Shown: positions 1 to 9,229, counted from the first letter of the stretch. The stretch: DNA of 54,417 bases from JAIEOG01 sp964611895 (GCA_964611895.1 CAZTDN010000021.1:1-54417), one strand, 5' to 3'. Notes: a model not told the origin generated them from the letters alone. Translations and numbers: made by a program.

Positions 1-729
1 ATGGAAAAACGCAGTCAGCTTCGAGAGGGAAAAGCTAAGATCCTGTTCGAAACCGATCAACCCAATCGATTTTTAATTCAGTATTTCAAGGACGACGCCA
101 CTGCGTTCAACGCCCAGAAACGCAGCTCTATTCAGGACAAAGGCGTAGTGAACAACACCGTCTCTACTTGGATTTTTCAATACCTAGAAAAACAGGGTAT
201 CCCAACGCACTTTGTTGAAAAACTTTCCGACCGAGAAATGCTGGTTAAACGGGTGGAAATTATTCCAGTGGAAGTAGTCGTCCGTAACCGAGCAGCGGGC
301 TCCATAGTGACTCGACTGGGCATCGAAAAGGGGATGGTTTTTAAGAAACCCCTCGTGGAATTTTTCTATAAGTCGGATTCCCTCGGGGATCCGGTAATTG
401 GAGAATCCCATATTTACCTGTTTGGCTGGGCCACGCCGGAGCAGATGCAGTCCATCGTTCAGCTGTCTTTGCAGGTTAATGCGGTTCTGGTTGGAGTATT
501 CGAGCGAGCTGGCTTGGAACTTGTCGACTTTAAACTTGAGTTTGGGAAGGAGACTCAAAGCGGCAAAGTGGTGCTCGCGGATGAATTTTCTCCCGATGGC
601 TGCCGCCTATGGGACTTAAAAACGGGCGAGTCCAAAGATAAAGACCGTTTTCGTCAAGACTTGGGCGGAGTCAAAGAAGCCTACCTCGAAGTTCGAGATC
701 GGCTCGAAAAGATTTTGGAGAATAAATGA
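1..729 (+). CDS. purC: Phosphoribosylaminoimidazole-succinocarboxamide synthase (SAICAR synthetase)
   Basis: PurC joins CAIR with aspartate, using ATP, to form SAICAR in cytoplasmic de novo purine synthesis. The 242-residue length is normal for the bacterial enzyme. Visible family motifs are the N-terminal EGKAK and FKDDATAFN segments, the VEVVVRNRAAGS block, the signature LVDFKLEFG near residue 175, and DEFSPDGCRLWD near residue 192. The ATG is the first base of the window, so the promoter and any leader lie outside. The stop overlaps the purS start by 4 bp, making it the first visible gene of a tightly coupled purC-S-Q-L-F operon. Confidence 0.97.
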   Translation: MEKRSQLREGKAKILFETDQPNRFLIQYFKDDATAFNAQKRSSIQDKGVVNNTVSTWIFQYLEKQGIPTHFVEKLSDREMLVKRVEIIPVEVVVRNRAAGSIVTRLGIEKGMVFKKPLVEFFYKSDSLGDPVIGESHIYLFGWATPEQMQSIVQLSLQVNAVLVGVFERAGLELVDFKLEFGKETQSGKVVLADEFSPDGCRLWDLKTGESKDKDRFRQDLGGVKEAYLEVRDRLEKILENK

Positions 730-968
730 AGGCACGCGTGACCGTATTTTGCAAAGAAGCTGTTTTTGATCCCCAGGGACACACCCTGGCACAATCCCTG
801 AATCAGCTCGGTTTTAATTCTGTCCGTTCCGCAAGAGTGGGCAAAGTGATCGATATCGAGTTATCAAACCACTCTGCTTCAGATGCACGGCAGTCCGTTC
901 AGCAGATGTGCGAAAAGCTGTTAGCAAATCCGGTGATCGAATCTTTTACGTACGAGATCAAGGAATGA
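726..968 (+). CDS. purS: Phosphoribosylformylglycinamidine synthase subunit PurS
   Basis: PurS is the small structural subunit that bridges PurQ and PurL in the three-part FGAM synthase and helps channel ammonia. The 80-residue size, the N-terminal beta strand (KARVTVFCKEAVFDPQG) and the segment GFNSVRSARVGKVIDIEL are typical. It overlaps purC by 4 bp and purQ by 4 bp (ATGA), which suggests translational coupling and equal dosage of the complex. Its position immediately before purQ and purL confirms the assignment. Confidence 0.95.
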   Translation: MKARVTVFCKEAVFDPQGHTLAQSLNQLGFNSVRSARVGKVIDIELSNHSASDARQSVQQMCEKLLANPVIESFTYEIKE

Positions 969-1636
969 AAGCAGCCGTAGTAACCTTTCCCGGCTCCAAC
1001 TGCGATGATGACGCTGTCTACGCTCTCTCGCGATTTGGAGGCTTTGAGACCCGCAGGGTTTGGCACAAGGAAAAGGCCGACCTTTCTGACGTTGGACTCG
1101 TGATATTGCCCGGTGGGTTTTCTTATGGCGATTACTTGCGCTGCGGGGCCATTGCAGCGCTTTCGCCGGTAATGGAGAGTGTGAAAGCTTTTGCACACAA
1201 CGGTGGTTTTGTTTTGGGAATTTGCAATGGATTCCAAATTCTCTGTGAAGCCCAGTTGCTCCCTGGAACGCTCACCCTCAACGAAAGTCGTAAGTTTATT
1301 TGCCAGGACGTATCTCTGAAAGCAGTACACCCCAGGGCCCCTTGGACGAGCGAATGGAAGCAGAACGAGTCGTTAGAGTTTCCCATTGCCCACGGGGACG
1401 GGCGTTACTGGATTGATGAGCCAGGCCTTAAACAACTCCGGGATAACGGGCAGATCCTTTTGACCTACGCACAAAACCCCAACGGCAGCGTGGGAGATAT
1501 CGCCGGCATTTGCAATGATAAGGGGAATGTCTTTGGTCTAATGCCACACCCAGAGAGAGCCACCGAGCTCCGTAGCCGTGACGGACTGAAGATGTGGAAG
1601 GCCCTTGCGACAGCATTGAAAGCGGGTTCGGCATGA
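965..1636 (+). CDS. purQ: Phosphoribosylformylglycinamidine synthase subunit PurQ (glutaminase)
   Basis: PurQ hydrolyses glutamine and delivers ammonia to PurL for FGAM synthesis. It is a class I glutamine amidotransferase: PGGFSYGDYLRCGAIA forms the oxyanion region, GICNGFQ holds the nucleophile Cys87, and MPHPERA near the C terminus supplies the His and Glu of the triad. I chose the ATG at 965, which overlaps the purS stop as ATGA and gives the family N terminus MKAAVVTFPGSNCDDD. An in-frame start 57 bases upstream would add residues not typical of the family. Length is 223 residues. Confidence 0.96.
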   Translation: MKAAVVTFPGSNCDDDAVYALSRFGGFETRRVWHKEKADLSDVGLVILPGGFSYGDYLRCGAIAALSPVMESVKAFAHNGGFVLGICNGFQILCEAQLLPGTLTLNESRKFICQDVSLKAVHPRAPWTSEWKQNESLEFPIAHGDGRYWIDEPGLKQLRDNGQILLTYAQNPNGSVGDIAGICNDKGNVFGLMPHPERATELRSRDGLKMWKALATALKAGSA

Positions 1637-3876
1637 GTGAGCGCATCGACGACTTAACAGTCAGCAACTTAAAAATGGCTACTTCGATTGGCCTCACGGT
1701 AGAAGAATACGGCCATGTGTGCCGCAAACTCGAACGCGCCCCAACCTTTGCGGAGCTAGGTGTGTTTTCTGCAATGTTCAGTGAGCATTGCAGCTACAAG
1801 TCCTCCAAAAAATTTCTCAAGCGGTTTCCAACTTCTGGAAAGCGTGTCATCCAAGGCCCCGGGGAAAACGCCGGTGTACTGGACATTGGCGACGGCTGGG
1901 CAGTCGCCTTTAAAATGGAAAGCCACAACCACCCCTCGTTCATCGAACCGTTTCAAGGCGCGACCACTGGAGTGGGCGGCATCCTGCGGGACGTCTTTAC
2001 CATGGGGGCGCGCCCGATCGCGTCTATGGACTGTCTGTTTTTTGGAAACCCGGAGTGGGATAGGACGACTTCGATCGTTCGCGGCGTTGTGAGCGGCGTG
2101 GGCCACTACGGCAACTGCGTGGGTGTGCCTACTGTTGCTGGACAAACGACTTTTCTCAACTGCTACACGCGCAACCCGCTGGTAAATGCATTTACCCTGG
2201 GATTGCTGAGAAAAGATCAAGTCTTTCTCGGAAACGCATCCGGCATCGGCAACCCTTTGATCTATGTGGGATCCAAGACGGGTCGAGACGGAGTACATGG
2301 TGCCACCATGGCCTCGGCGAGTTTTTCTACAGACTCCGAGCCAGAGCGCCCGACAGTTCAGGTGGGAGATCCTTTCACCGAAAAACTCCTCCTCGAGGCC
2401 ACCCTCGAAGCCATGAAGGCTGGTTTGATTATCGGGATTCAAGACATGGGCGCCGCTGGACTCACCAGCTCCTCTTTTGAAATGGCCTACCGAGCCGGCA
2501 CCGGCCTGGAAGTCAATCTGGACAAGGTACCCACTCGCGAACCTGGCATGTCTGCGTACGAGTTGCTGCTTTCAGAATCTCAAGAACGCATGCTCCTCGT
2601 TGCCAAACCGGAGAACGTGGAAAAACTCGAAGCGATTTTTCACAAATGGGATTTGCACAGTGAGGTCATTGGCACAGTTGTCGAAGGCCACTCAGTCAAA
2701 ATGCATCACCAGGGGCGACTCGTTGTAGACGTTCCGGTGGAGCTGGTAACCGACCCACCCATGGCAGATCGGACTGTGGTGCCACCCAGCGACTTAAAGC
2801 AGCGCTGGTTTCTCGACCGCAATCGCCTTCTGTCGACTGCACTGAGTGATAAAATCCAAGCTGTTTTGTCGGACTTCAACTTTTCCGACCCTACCCGATT
2901 GGTGCAGCAATACGATTCGATGGTCGGAAACCGCACAGAGAGCCGAGTCACAGACGACGCTGCAGTCATGCGCCTGCGTGACATCGATGGAAAAACAACG
3001 AGACTTGCTTTGAAGGCCGATTGCAACCCTCGTGTCTGCTGGCTCTCTCCACGCGAAGGGGGCCGCCGCGCCGTTGCGGAATGCGCCCTAAACCTAGCCA
3101 CCACAGGTGCCGAGCCTATTGGCATAACAGATTGCCTAAACTTCGGAAGTCCCGAGAACCCTGAAGTCATGTGGCAGTTTGAAGAATCTATCGAAGGAAT
3201 ATCGGAAACCTGCAACGCCCTGCGGATTCCTGTCGTTTCCGGAAACGTCAGTTTTTACAATGACACCGATGGAAACCCCATTTACCCCACGCCGGTCGTG
3301 GGAATGGTGGGGCTCATTGAAGGCAATGAACCATTACCCCACCCAAGTTTTTTCAGCTCAGAGCTGGAGATTGGTCTTCTGGGCCCTCTTGAAGCTGGAC
3401 TGGGAGGGACGGTTCTCGCGGCACGTGTTTTCAAGCGTGATTGTGGACAGCCAGACGATACAGACCTCTCCATGGTAGAAAGAATCGTTCGACTCTGTTC
3501 TCGATTACGTAAAGACAAGATGGAACTCGCCTTACACGATATTTCCGACGGTGGTTTGCTGATCGCCGCATTGGAAATGGCATTTCGTTCAAAAGTGCAC
3601 CCCATTGGATTTGAAATAAGTTCTCCCACTGGAACGGATTTTGATCGGTTTTTGTTTGGCGAGTCGGTACCGCGACTCCTGATAGCCTACCCCGCGAGCG
3701 AACGCGTGCAAGTGGAAATGCTGTCCGGGCAGTTGGGTGTCCCCTTTACACATATTGGACAAACAAACGACAGCGGTGAAGTCCGGCTGCGCCAAGGGGG
3801 CGCTGCCGTCTATCAAAGCTCTATAGAGCCCCTCCAACAGGCGTGGAAAAACCGTTGGAATGTCTTCTTCGGATAA
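1633..3876 (+). CDS. purL: Phosphoribosylformylglycinamidine synthase subunit PurL (small type)
   Basis: PurL is the synthetase subunit that converts FGAR, ATP and PurQ-derived ammonia to FGAM. At 747 residues it is the small form that needs separate PurS and PurQ, both present just upstream. Recognisable motifs include MFSEHCSYKSSK, ESHNHPSFIEPFQGA (ATP/Mg site), GNCVGVPTVAGQT, and QDMGAAGLTSS. The second AIRS-like half starts near residue 420. The start at 1633 overlaps the purQ stop (ATGA); an alternative upstream ATG at 1594 lies inside purQ. purF begins 3 bp after the stop. Confidence 0.97.
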   Translation: MSERIDDLTVSNLKMATSIGLTVEEYGHVCRKLERAPTFAELGVFSAMFSEHCSYKSSKKFLKRFPTSGKRVIQGPGENAGVLDIGDGWAVAFKMESHNHPSFIEPFQGATTGVGGILRDVFTMGARPIASMDCLFFGNPEWDRTTSIVRGVVSGVGHYGNCVGVPTVAGQTTFLNCYTRNPLVNAFTLGLLRKDQVFLGNASGIGNPLIYVGSKTGRDGVHGATMASASFSTDSEPERPTVQVGDPFTEKLLLEATLEAMKAGLIIGIQDMGAAGLTSSSFEMAYRAGTGLEVNLDKVPTREPGMSAYELLLSESQERMLLVAKPENVEKLEAIFHKWDLHSEVIGTVVEGHSVKMHHQGRLVVDVPVELVTDPPMADRTVVPPSDLKQRWFLDRNRLLSTALSDKIQAVLSDFNFSDPTRLVQQYDSMVGNRTESRVTDDAAVMRLRDIDGKTTRLALKADCNPRVCWLSPREGGRRAVAECALNLATTGAEPIGITDCLNFGSPENPEVMWQFEESIEGISETCNALRIPVVSGNVSFYNDTDGNPIYPTPVVGMVGLIEGNEPLPHPSFFSSELEIGLLGPLEAGLGGTVLAARVFKRDCGQPDDTDLSMVERIVRLCSRLRKDKMELALHDISDGGLLIAALEMAFRSKVHPIGFEISSPTGTDFDRFLFGESVPRLLIAYPASERVQVEMLSGQLGVPFTHIGQTNDSGEVRLRQGGAAVYQSSIEPLQQAWKNRWNVFFG

Positions 3877-3879
3877 ACT

Positions 3880-5232
3880 ATGTGCGCAATATTTGGAATT
3901 ACCGGAGATGCTGAAGCGGCCAATTTGGCCTACCTCGGACTCCACGCCCTCCAACACCGTGGCCAAGAAGGTGCAGGGATCGTTTCCACAGATGGTGACA
4001 AACACTTTGTACACAAGCGCCAGGGACTCGTAGGCGAAGCTTTTTCTAGAGGTGCGCTGACCAAGCTCAAAGGATCTTCTGCAATTGGTCACACAAGATA
4101 TTCTACTGCCGGCGGGAACAATGTCGCGGCCTTGCAGCCACTGCTCAGTAAAGGTTCTTTAGGGTGGCTTTCCATCGCCCACAACGGCAACTTGGTCAAT
4201 GCGGCTAAACTCGCCTCAGAGCTGGAGCAAGAAGGGGCTATTTTCCAGTCGACCAGTGACACAGAAGTCATTTTGCATCTGCTCGCACGAAGTCGAGAGA
4301 AAGATCCGGAAAAAGCGCTCGTTCATGCACTCAAACAAGTCGAAGGCGCTTATTCACTCTTGGTGATGAATCACGAAAAACTCATCGCCATCCGCGATCC
4401 TCACGGTTTTCGCCCCTTGGTAATGGGGTCCCTCAGGGGAAGCCCCGTTTTTGCGAGCGAAACTTGCGCATTTGATCTACTGGGCGCGCAATACATCCGC
4501 GAAGTCCAGCCGGGCGAGATGATTGTCGTACCTTTGGCGAGCCCCTCGGCAATGCGTTCTGTGTCGCCTTTTGCAGAAGCGCCTCGCAAGCGATGCGTTT
4601 TTGAGCATATCTATTTTGCGAGGCCGGATAGCTTGCTTTACGGAGAGCGAGTTCACGAAATGCGCAAAGCCTTGGGGCGCCAGTTGGCTCTCGAACACCC
4701 AGCTCCCGGAGCGCATGTGGTGGTGCCCGTCCCAGATTCGGGCGTCCCGTCGGCAATAGGGTTTGCCGCCCAATCCGGCATCCCTTTTGACATGGGGATT
4801 ATCCGTAGCCATTACGTCGGTAGAACTTTTATTGAGCCGCAGCAAAGCATTCGTGACTTTGGGGTAAAATTGAAACTCAGCCCTGTGCGAAGCTGTGTGG
4901 AGAATAAAGACGTAGTAATTGTCGACGATAGTCTAGTGCGAGGAACCACTTCACGTAAATTAATCCAGCACCTAAGAGATGCCGGAGCCCGAAAGGTCCA
5001 TGTACGTATTTCTGCTCCGCCTACTACCCATTCCTGTTTTTATGGAATTGATACTCCGACTCGCCAAGAACTCCTGGCGTCGCGATTTACGACAGAGGAG
5101 ATCAGCAGATTCATTGGCGCCGATTCCCTGGGCTACTTGAGCAAAGAAGGCTTAGCGAAAGTGACCGAACGTTCCGCTGGACCTGGGTTTTGCAACGCCT
5201 GCTTTTCGGGCGAATACCCCACTCCCGTCTAA
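3880..5232 (+). CDS. purF: Amidophosphoribosyltransferase
   Basis: PurF catalyses the committed step of purine synthesis, making phosphoribosylamine from PRPP and glutamine. The protein begins Met-Cys, so removal of Met exposes the N-terminal catalytic Cys2 without a propeptide. The PRPP loop is VIVDDSLVRGTTS. Cys239 (in KRCVFEH) and the C-terminal pair Cys438/Cys441 (FCNACFSG) match ligands of the oxygen-sensitive [4Fe-4S] cluster of the Bacillus-type enzyme. Length is 450 residues. It is the last gene of the operon, and its stop overlaps the convergent RNase gene by 4 bp. Confidence 0.96.
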   Translation: MCAIFGITGDAEAANLAYLGLHALQHRGQEGAGIVSTDGDKHFVHKRQGLVGEAFSRGALTKLKGSSAIGHTRYSTAGGNNVAALQPLLSKGSLGWLSIAHNGNLVNAAKLASELEQEGAIFQSTSDTEVILHLLARSREKDPEKALVHALKQVEGAYSLLVMNHEKLIAIRDPHGFRPLVMGSLRGSPVFASETCAFDLLGAQYIREVQPGEMIVVPLASPSAMRSVSPFAEAPRKRCVFEHIYFARPDSLLYGERVHEMRKALGRQLALEHPAPGAHVVVPVPDSGVPSAIGFAAQSGIPFDMGIIRSHYVGRTFIEPQQSIRDFGVKLKLSPVRSCVENKDVVIVDDSLVRGTTSRKLIQHLRDAGARKVHVRISAPPTTHSCFYGIDTPTRQELLASRFTTEEISRFIGADSLGYLSKEGLAKVTERSAGPGFCNACFSGEYPTPV

Positions 5233-7148
5233 GCGCGACCGTAAACCTCGTATTGCTCCATATTGAACTGCGGGTCCGCCTTGACGATGATGTGTTTATC
5301 AAAACGCTTCTCTAGTAGCTTTAAGTGTTCGCGTTCTTCCACTGTCATCCGCGTGATGACGTTGGAATGAGCAAAAACCATGATATTGGGGTTATTGGAG
5401 AGTCCTTCTTTTTCGATTTCCCGAAAGATCTCAAAACAGACCGTTCGACGACTTTTGTGATAGCCCCTACCATCGCAATGTTCACAAGGCTCGGTCAGGT
5501 ATCGCACTAAATCTTCGTGTGTCCGCTTGCGGGTCATTTCGACCAGACCAAGCTCAGAGATTTTTAAAATATTGGTCTTGGCTCGATCTTCGCCCAAGGC
5601 TTCAGATAAAGCCTGGTAGACTTTCTCGCGATTATCGAGATTCTCCATATCGATCAAATCGATGATGATAATCCCGCCAACATTTCGAATGCGTAGCTGA
5701 TAAGCGACTTCTTTTACTGCTTCAAGATTGGTTTTGAGAATAGTCTCTTCCAAGCTTTTAGATCCGACATACCTGCCCGTATTGACGTCGATAGCAGTGA
5801 GTGCTTCGGACTGATCAATCAAGAGATATCCACCAGACTTCAACCAGACTTTTTTACCGAGGGCGCGCGAGATCTCTGCTTCGATCCCATAGTGCTCGAA
5901 CAGTTGCGAAGGCCCTTTGAAAAGTTTTACCCGACTTTGGAGCTTGGGCATGAACTCGCCCACAAAATCCAAGACGTTTTCATACTCGTTAGCGTTGTCT
6001 ATGATAAATGAGTCGACATCCTCAGTAAAAAAATCTCTCACTGAACGCATTCCGAGAGAAAGATCTTCGTGAATCAAAGCGGGTGCTCGCTTGGTTTTGG
6101 AGTCGTGATTGATTTGATCCCAAAGTTTAATGAGATAGTCCGCATCCGCGCGGATATCACGATACGATTTTCCCTCGGCCACTGTTCTCACAATAAACCC
6201 AACATCTTTGGGCCGAATTTTTTTTGTAAAGATATCTCGTAATCGTCGACGTTCTCGCTCACTTCCAATGCGACGAGAGATCCCCAAATGCTTTACGGTG
6301 GGCATGAGCACAAGATTGCGACCGGGCAAACTAATATGCGTTGTCAGCCGCGCGCCTTTGGTGCCAATGGGGGCTTTTGCTACCTGCACCAGGATTTCTT
6401 GTCCTTCTTTTAGTAGGTCCTGGATATTAGCGCTTCCCCGGGGGCGCCGATGAGAAAAACGTCCACGCCTTTGACCTCGTGGGTTGCCACGGCCTCGACC
6501 GCCACGAAAGTTTCCTCCCCGTCCTCCTCGAGTGCGTTGCCCCCGCTGAGGTCGGGGCGCTACTTCTCGCCTACTCGGAGCTGGGCGATCTTCCTCGTAT
6601 CCCCGATTGAAATCCTGATCACGGTCTTGATCCAAATCCGCATCTCGATCCCCATCTACTTCTGAATCGGGATCTTCGCTTTCTTCATATCTATCGTCGT
6701 AATCGGAGTCAGCGTCTAAATCCTCGTCTGCATCTGTAGGCGATTCTCGTACCGGCTCGCGGCTAGGAGTCCTTGCGGAACGTCCTCGCTCTCTGGCCAC
6801 AGGAGCTTCGGACTCTCTATCTCGGTAGGTATCCGGCTCAAAATCTCCATCATCGTCCGAAGTCGGCTCGTCGGAGGTCTCACCGCCGTCGTCCATTACT
6901 TCAAAGTCCGTTCCAAAAGGCTCGTCTATAATATCGTCGACGTATAAGAATGCGGTTCTCTCTAAACCTAGCTCCAAGAACGCCGCCTGCATCCCAGGCA
7001 GAACCCGTTTTACAACGCCTTTATAAATATTCCCCACCACATTGCGGTCTTCTTCTCGCTCAATGTGGAGCTGACGGATTTCTCCGTCTTCAAGCGAAGC
7101 CACCCGTGTTTCATAATGGCTGGCATTTACTAAAATCTGTCTACTCAT
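5229..7148 (-). CDS. rng: Ribonuclease E/G family endoribonuclease with long disordered insertion
   Basis: This is a Mg-dependent endoribonuclease of the RNase E/G family, acting in mRNA decay and rRNA/tRNA processing. The catalytic region carries the metal-binding aspartates Asp454 (AIDVNTGRYVG) and Asp497 (IIIIDLIDMEN) and the Zn-link CEHCDGRG (Cys555, Cys558). The S1 domain (residues about 35-285) is split by a 165-residue insertion, residues 77-241. The insertion is first strongly acidic, then rich in Arg-Gly repeats. There is no long C-terminal scaffold tail, so domain order is closer to RNase G. An AGGAGAG ribosome site precedes the ATG. It lies 71 bp downstream of the phosphopantetheinyl transferase gene on the same strand. 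Confidence 0.93.
   Translation of the reverse strand: MSRQILVNASHYETRVASLEDGEIRQLHIEREEDRNVVGNIYKGVVKRVLPGMQAAFLELGLERTAFLYVDDIIDEPFGTDFEVMDDGGETSDEPTSDDDGDFEPDTYRDRESEAPVARERGRSARTPSREPVRESPTDADEDLDADSDYDDRYEESEDPDSEVDGDRDADLDQDRDQDFNRGYEEDRPAPSRREVAPRPQRGQRTRGGRGGNFRGGRGRGNPRGQRRGRFSHRRPRGSANIQDLLKEGQEILVQVAKAPIGTKGARLTTHISLPGRNLVLMPTVKHLGISRRIGSERERRRLRDIFTKKIRPKDVGFIVRTVAEGKSYRDIRADADYLIKLWDQINHDSKTKRAPALIHEDLSLGMRSVRDFFTEDVDSFIIDNANEYENVLDFVGEFMPKLQSRVKLFKGPSQLFEHYGIEAEISRALGKKVWLKSGGYLLIDQSEALTAIDVNTGRYVGSKSLEETILKTNLEAVKEVAYQLRIRNVGGIIIIDLIDMENLDNREKVYQALSEALGEDRAKTNILKISELGLVEMTRKRTHEDLVRYLTEPCEHCDGRGYHKSRRTVCFEIFREIEKEGLSNNPNIMVFAHSNVITRMTVEEREHLKLLEKRFDKHIIVKADPQFNMEQYEVYGRA
6426..6920 (-). 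other. Region encoding the acidic/RGG insertion in the RNase E/G S1 domain
   Basis: Codes for residues 77-241 of the RNase. The first about 110 residues are dominated by Asp and Glu. The last about 45 are Arg- and Gly-rich, with several RGG/RGR motifs. The surrounding S1 sequence resumes with IQDLLKEGQEILVQV, the expected continuation after the interrupted loop. Low sequence complexity indicates intrinsic disorder. By analogy with other RNase E enzymes, such a segment may bind RNA or partner proteins; this is inference. Confidence 0.85.
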
Positions 7149-7219
7149 TGCCTACTGACTCTCCTCAAAAAAACGTTCGGGTAGGTTTGACTATCGATAA
7201 CACGGAGCAGGCGGGAGGG

Positions 7220-7936
7220 CTAGGTCCAGCTCACACCCTTCAAAAGCAGAGCTCGCTCGGAGCAAATGGCGACCAAATGCCCTTCCCGAACACCAAAGCG
7301 GACAACAGGCTCAGTCAAGTGCCGTGGGCCGGGATGGACTATTCGTACCGGCCAAGATCCGTCGACCTCGGGCAAGAGGACAAAGTTGGCAAGCCCCCAT
7401 CGCATTCCCAATCCGGTGGCCTTGGCGGCCGCTTCTTTTGCCGTCCAAAGCGCTAGAGCTAGCGGAACAGCCCCCCCCTGAACAACCACGCCCAGCTTGC
7501 GTAGAGGCTTGATTTCTTTTGCGCTGGCTATCCGGTCCAAGACGGCTTCCACGGGACGCGCAAGGGATTCGGTGTCGATGCCCACGGCTTGGGGCGCGAC
7601 CGAAGCCACTGCAAACCCGCGGCTATGGGCCCAGCTCACGAAACCAGAGGGCTCGGTCGCCGCCTCATCGGAGAAGAATTCGGGGTACCCATTTTCTGCG
7701 TGCATACGAAGCTCACCGCGCCATCCACAGGACTTAGCGATTCGCGTCATAACAACGCGGCCCGACAACCACTCGGCCCTGCGCGTCACAACCTGGTCTG
7801 ACAAATCACATGACACTTCGCGACATTCAATGAGCTCTTTTTCGAGGTTCGGGGCGTCAGAGTCCGCAAAAAAACATGACGCAGCGTGAATTTGCGTAAT
7901 TACTGACACTAAGCACACATAACTGAACAGGCACAA
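7220..7936 (-). CDS. 4'-phosphopantetheinyl transferase superfamily protein
   Basis: Enzymes of this family transfer phosphopantetheine from CoA to a serine of acyl- or peptidyl-carrier proteins. The diagnostic motifs are present: GIDTES (residues 119-124, Mg-binding Asp and Glu) and WTAKEAAAKATG (from residue 164, the W..KE...K motif). RRAEWLSGR near residue 52 matches the Sfp-type N-terminal half, so it is more like an Sfp/EntD-type enzyme of about 230 residues than short AcpS. The ATG at 7936 gives 238 residues; internal GTG codons at residues 7 and 10 are possible starts. No carrier-protein or synthase gene is in the window. It may be cotranscribed with the RNase gene. Confidence 0.85.
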   Translation of the reverse strand: MCLFSYVCLVSVITQIHAASCFFADSDAPNLEKELIECREVSCDLSDQVVTRRAEWLSGRVVMTRIAKSCGWRGELRMHAENGYPEFFSDEAATEPSGFVSWAHSRGFAVASVAPQAVGIDTESLARPVEAVLDRIASAKEIKPLRKLGVVVQGGAVPLALALWTAKEAAAKATGLGMRWGLANFVLLPEVDGSWPVRIVHPGPRHLTEPVVRFGVREGHLVAICSERALLLKGVSWT

Positions 7937-7973
7937 CGCTTCGAGTCTTTTTTTGACAGAATTTCCAGCTTAC

Positions 7974-7987
7974 ACGCCGCGCGGCGT
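7974..7987. promoter_or_regulatory. Perfect 14-bp palindrome in divergent intergenic region
   Basis: ACGCCGC is followed directly by its reverse complement GCGGCGT, between the divergent starts at 7936 and 8096. A perfect GC-rich palindrome without a spacer is compatible with binding of a dimeric regulator. No T-run follows, so it is not a standard terminator. No regulator is identified. The rest of the 159-bp gap shows TTGACA at 7954-7959, without a convincing -10 box. Confidence 0.35.
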
Positions 7988-8095
7988 CGCGAAAAATCTT
8001 TAAATAATCACTATTTGTACTCCGGTTTGGTCAGCAAAAAGCCGAATAGTAATTCGGAAGAACTCGTCCGAAGTTTTTTGGACAAGGAAAGTTAG

Positions 8096-9229
8096 TTGAC
8101 GAAATCGATCAAATTCTGGTGCCTCTGTGGAATCTTCAGCGCGGTGATCTGCGCTCAAGATCCGTCGACAAATGCATCTGCTGCCGTCGATAACAACGGA
8201 ACTCCACAACAGGCCGCTCCGGTTCCCGCCGTCGATACTTCGGCAGTAACGGCACCGAAACCGGGAGGTTCTTTGCGGGATCGCTTGGTTGAAAAACTCA
8301 CCAAGCGCGATGGGAGTTCTTCGTCGATAGTTGTGTTCTCTGCGGTAGAATCTCCGTCGACAGAATTAGGAACTGAGATCTCCAAAACCATCGCACTTGC
8401 GTTCCAAAACTACGGAAAGCTTAACATCCGCCAAGAAAACTATGCGCTGTCCGCACTCACCATGGAAGACATCCGCATCGCGATGGCCCGGTTCAACGTG
8501 GATGTTCTCATCACCCCCCTTATTCGGGGTAATACGATCGACTTGTACTTGTTCGACCGGCGCTTCCCCTACAACTTGTACGCTCATACGGAAGAAGTAC
8601 CTGGAACATTGGCGGGTGCCCCCGCGGCGCAAGTCGCCCAGGAAATGACGCGAGTGCTTCTGAAACGCTTGCTCTATCGTTACCTGAACGATCAGTTCTT
8701 CGAATTGCCCCGAGAAGAGAGCTTGCCTGTGCTCCAAGCGGAAATTCCGCAATGGGTGGCAAGTGATGACTCGCTGCGACTAGTTAATAACGAGCTCACG
8801 AGCCGCTTTTATCTCAACTTCTCTTTTGGGGCCGCGATGAATATGTCTCGCAGCGGTCAGCTTTGGAACTCTAACGCGATTGGCGCTCAGTTGGGTGTGC
8901 GGCTCTTCGACAAACTCTTCTTTGAAACCCAATTCCTAGCCTTCTCCTACAATGCCTTTGTGGGTAGCTTACGTTACACCTTTGTGAACAAGGAAAGCCC
9001 CTTCCGAGTAAACGTGGGCCTTGGATTTGCTTTCGTCACCCGAGATATGGTGTGGAACCTAGATCAGACGCTCGGTTTAGGTAGGTATTCGTACTACTTT
9101 GTGCCCAGTGCGGCTCTGTTGTTCCCCATCGGAGAAGTCTACCTCAAGCTCGAAGCGCAGTCCTATGTTGCTCCGGACTTCTCTCAGTTCATTTGGACAT
9201 TGCTGCCTGGCGTGCAGATTCACTTCTAG
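8096..9229 (+). CDS. Exported protein with C-terminal outer-membrane beta-barrel-like region
   Basis: Unrecognised family. The start is TTG at 8096, supported by an AAGGAA ribosome site 6-7 bases upstream and a following Sec signal peptide (positive MTKSIK, hydrophobic core, likely cleavage after ICA near residue 20). Residues about 25-70 are rich in Ala, Pro and Thr. Residues about 80-200 form a mixed domain (FSAVESPSTELGTEISKTIALAF) that resembles periplasmic nucleotide-free LpoB/CsgG-like folds only loosely. From about residue 235, alternating aromatic strands (RFYLNFSFGAAMN, ending GVQIHF) suggest a small outer-membrane barrel. The last codons overlap the convergent gene by 4 bp. Confidence 0.75.
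   Translation: MTKSIKFWCLCGIFSAVICAQDPSTNASAAVDNNGTPQQAAPVPAVDTSAVTAPKPGGSLRDRLVEKLTKRDGSSSSIVVFSAVESPSTELGTEISKTIALAFQNYGKLNIRQENYALSALTMEDIRIAMARFNVDVLITPLIRGNTIDLYLFDRRFPYNLYAHTEEVPGTLAGAPAAQVAQEMTRVLLKRLLYRYLNDQFFELPREESLPVLQAEIPQWVASDDSLRLVNNELTSRFYLNFSFGAAMNMSRSGQLWNSNAIGAQLGVRLFDKLFFETQFLAFSYNAFVGSLRYTFVNKESPFRVNVGLGFAFVTRDMVWNLDQTLGLGRYSYYFVPSAALLFPIGEVYLKLEAQSYVAPDFSQFIWTLLPGVQIHF

Noticed and set aside
899..1330. Minus-strand open frame of 143 residues inside purS-purQ
   Set aside because: It is antisense to well-recognised purine genes and has no family features.
6208..6665. Plus-strand frames within the RNase gene
   Set aside because: They are antisense shadows of the low-complexity insertion and S1 region of a clearly coding gene.
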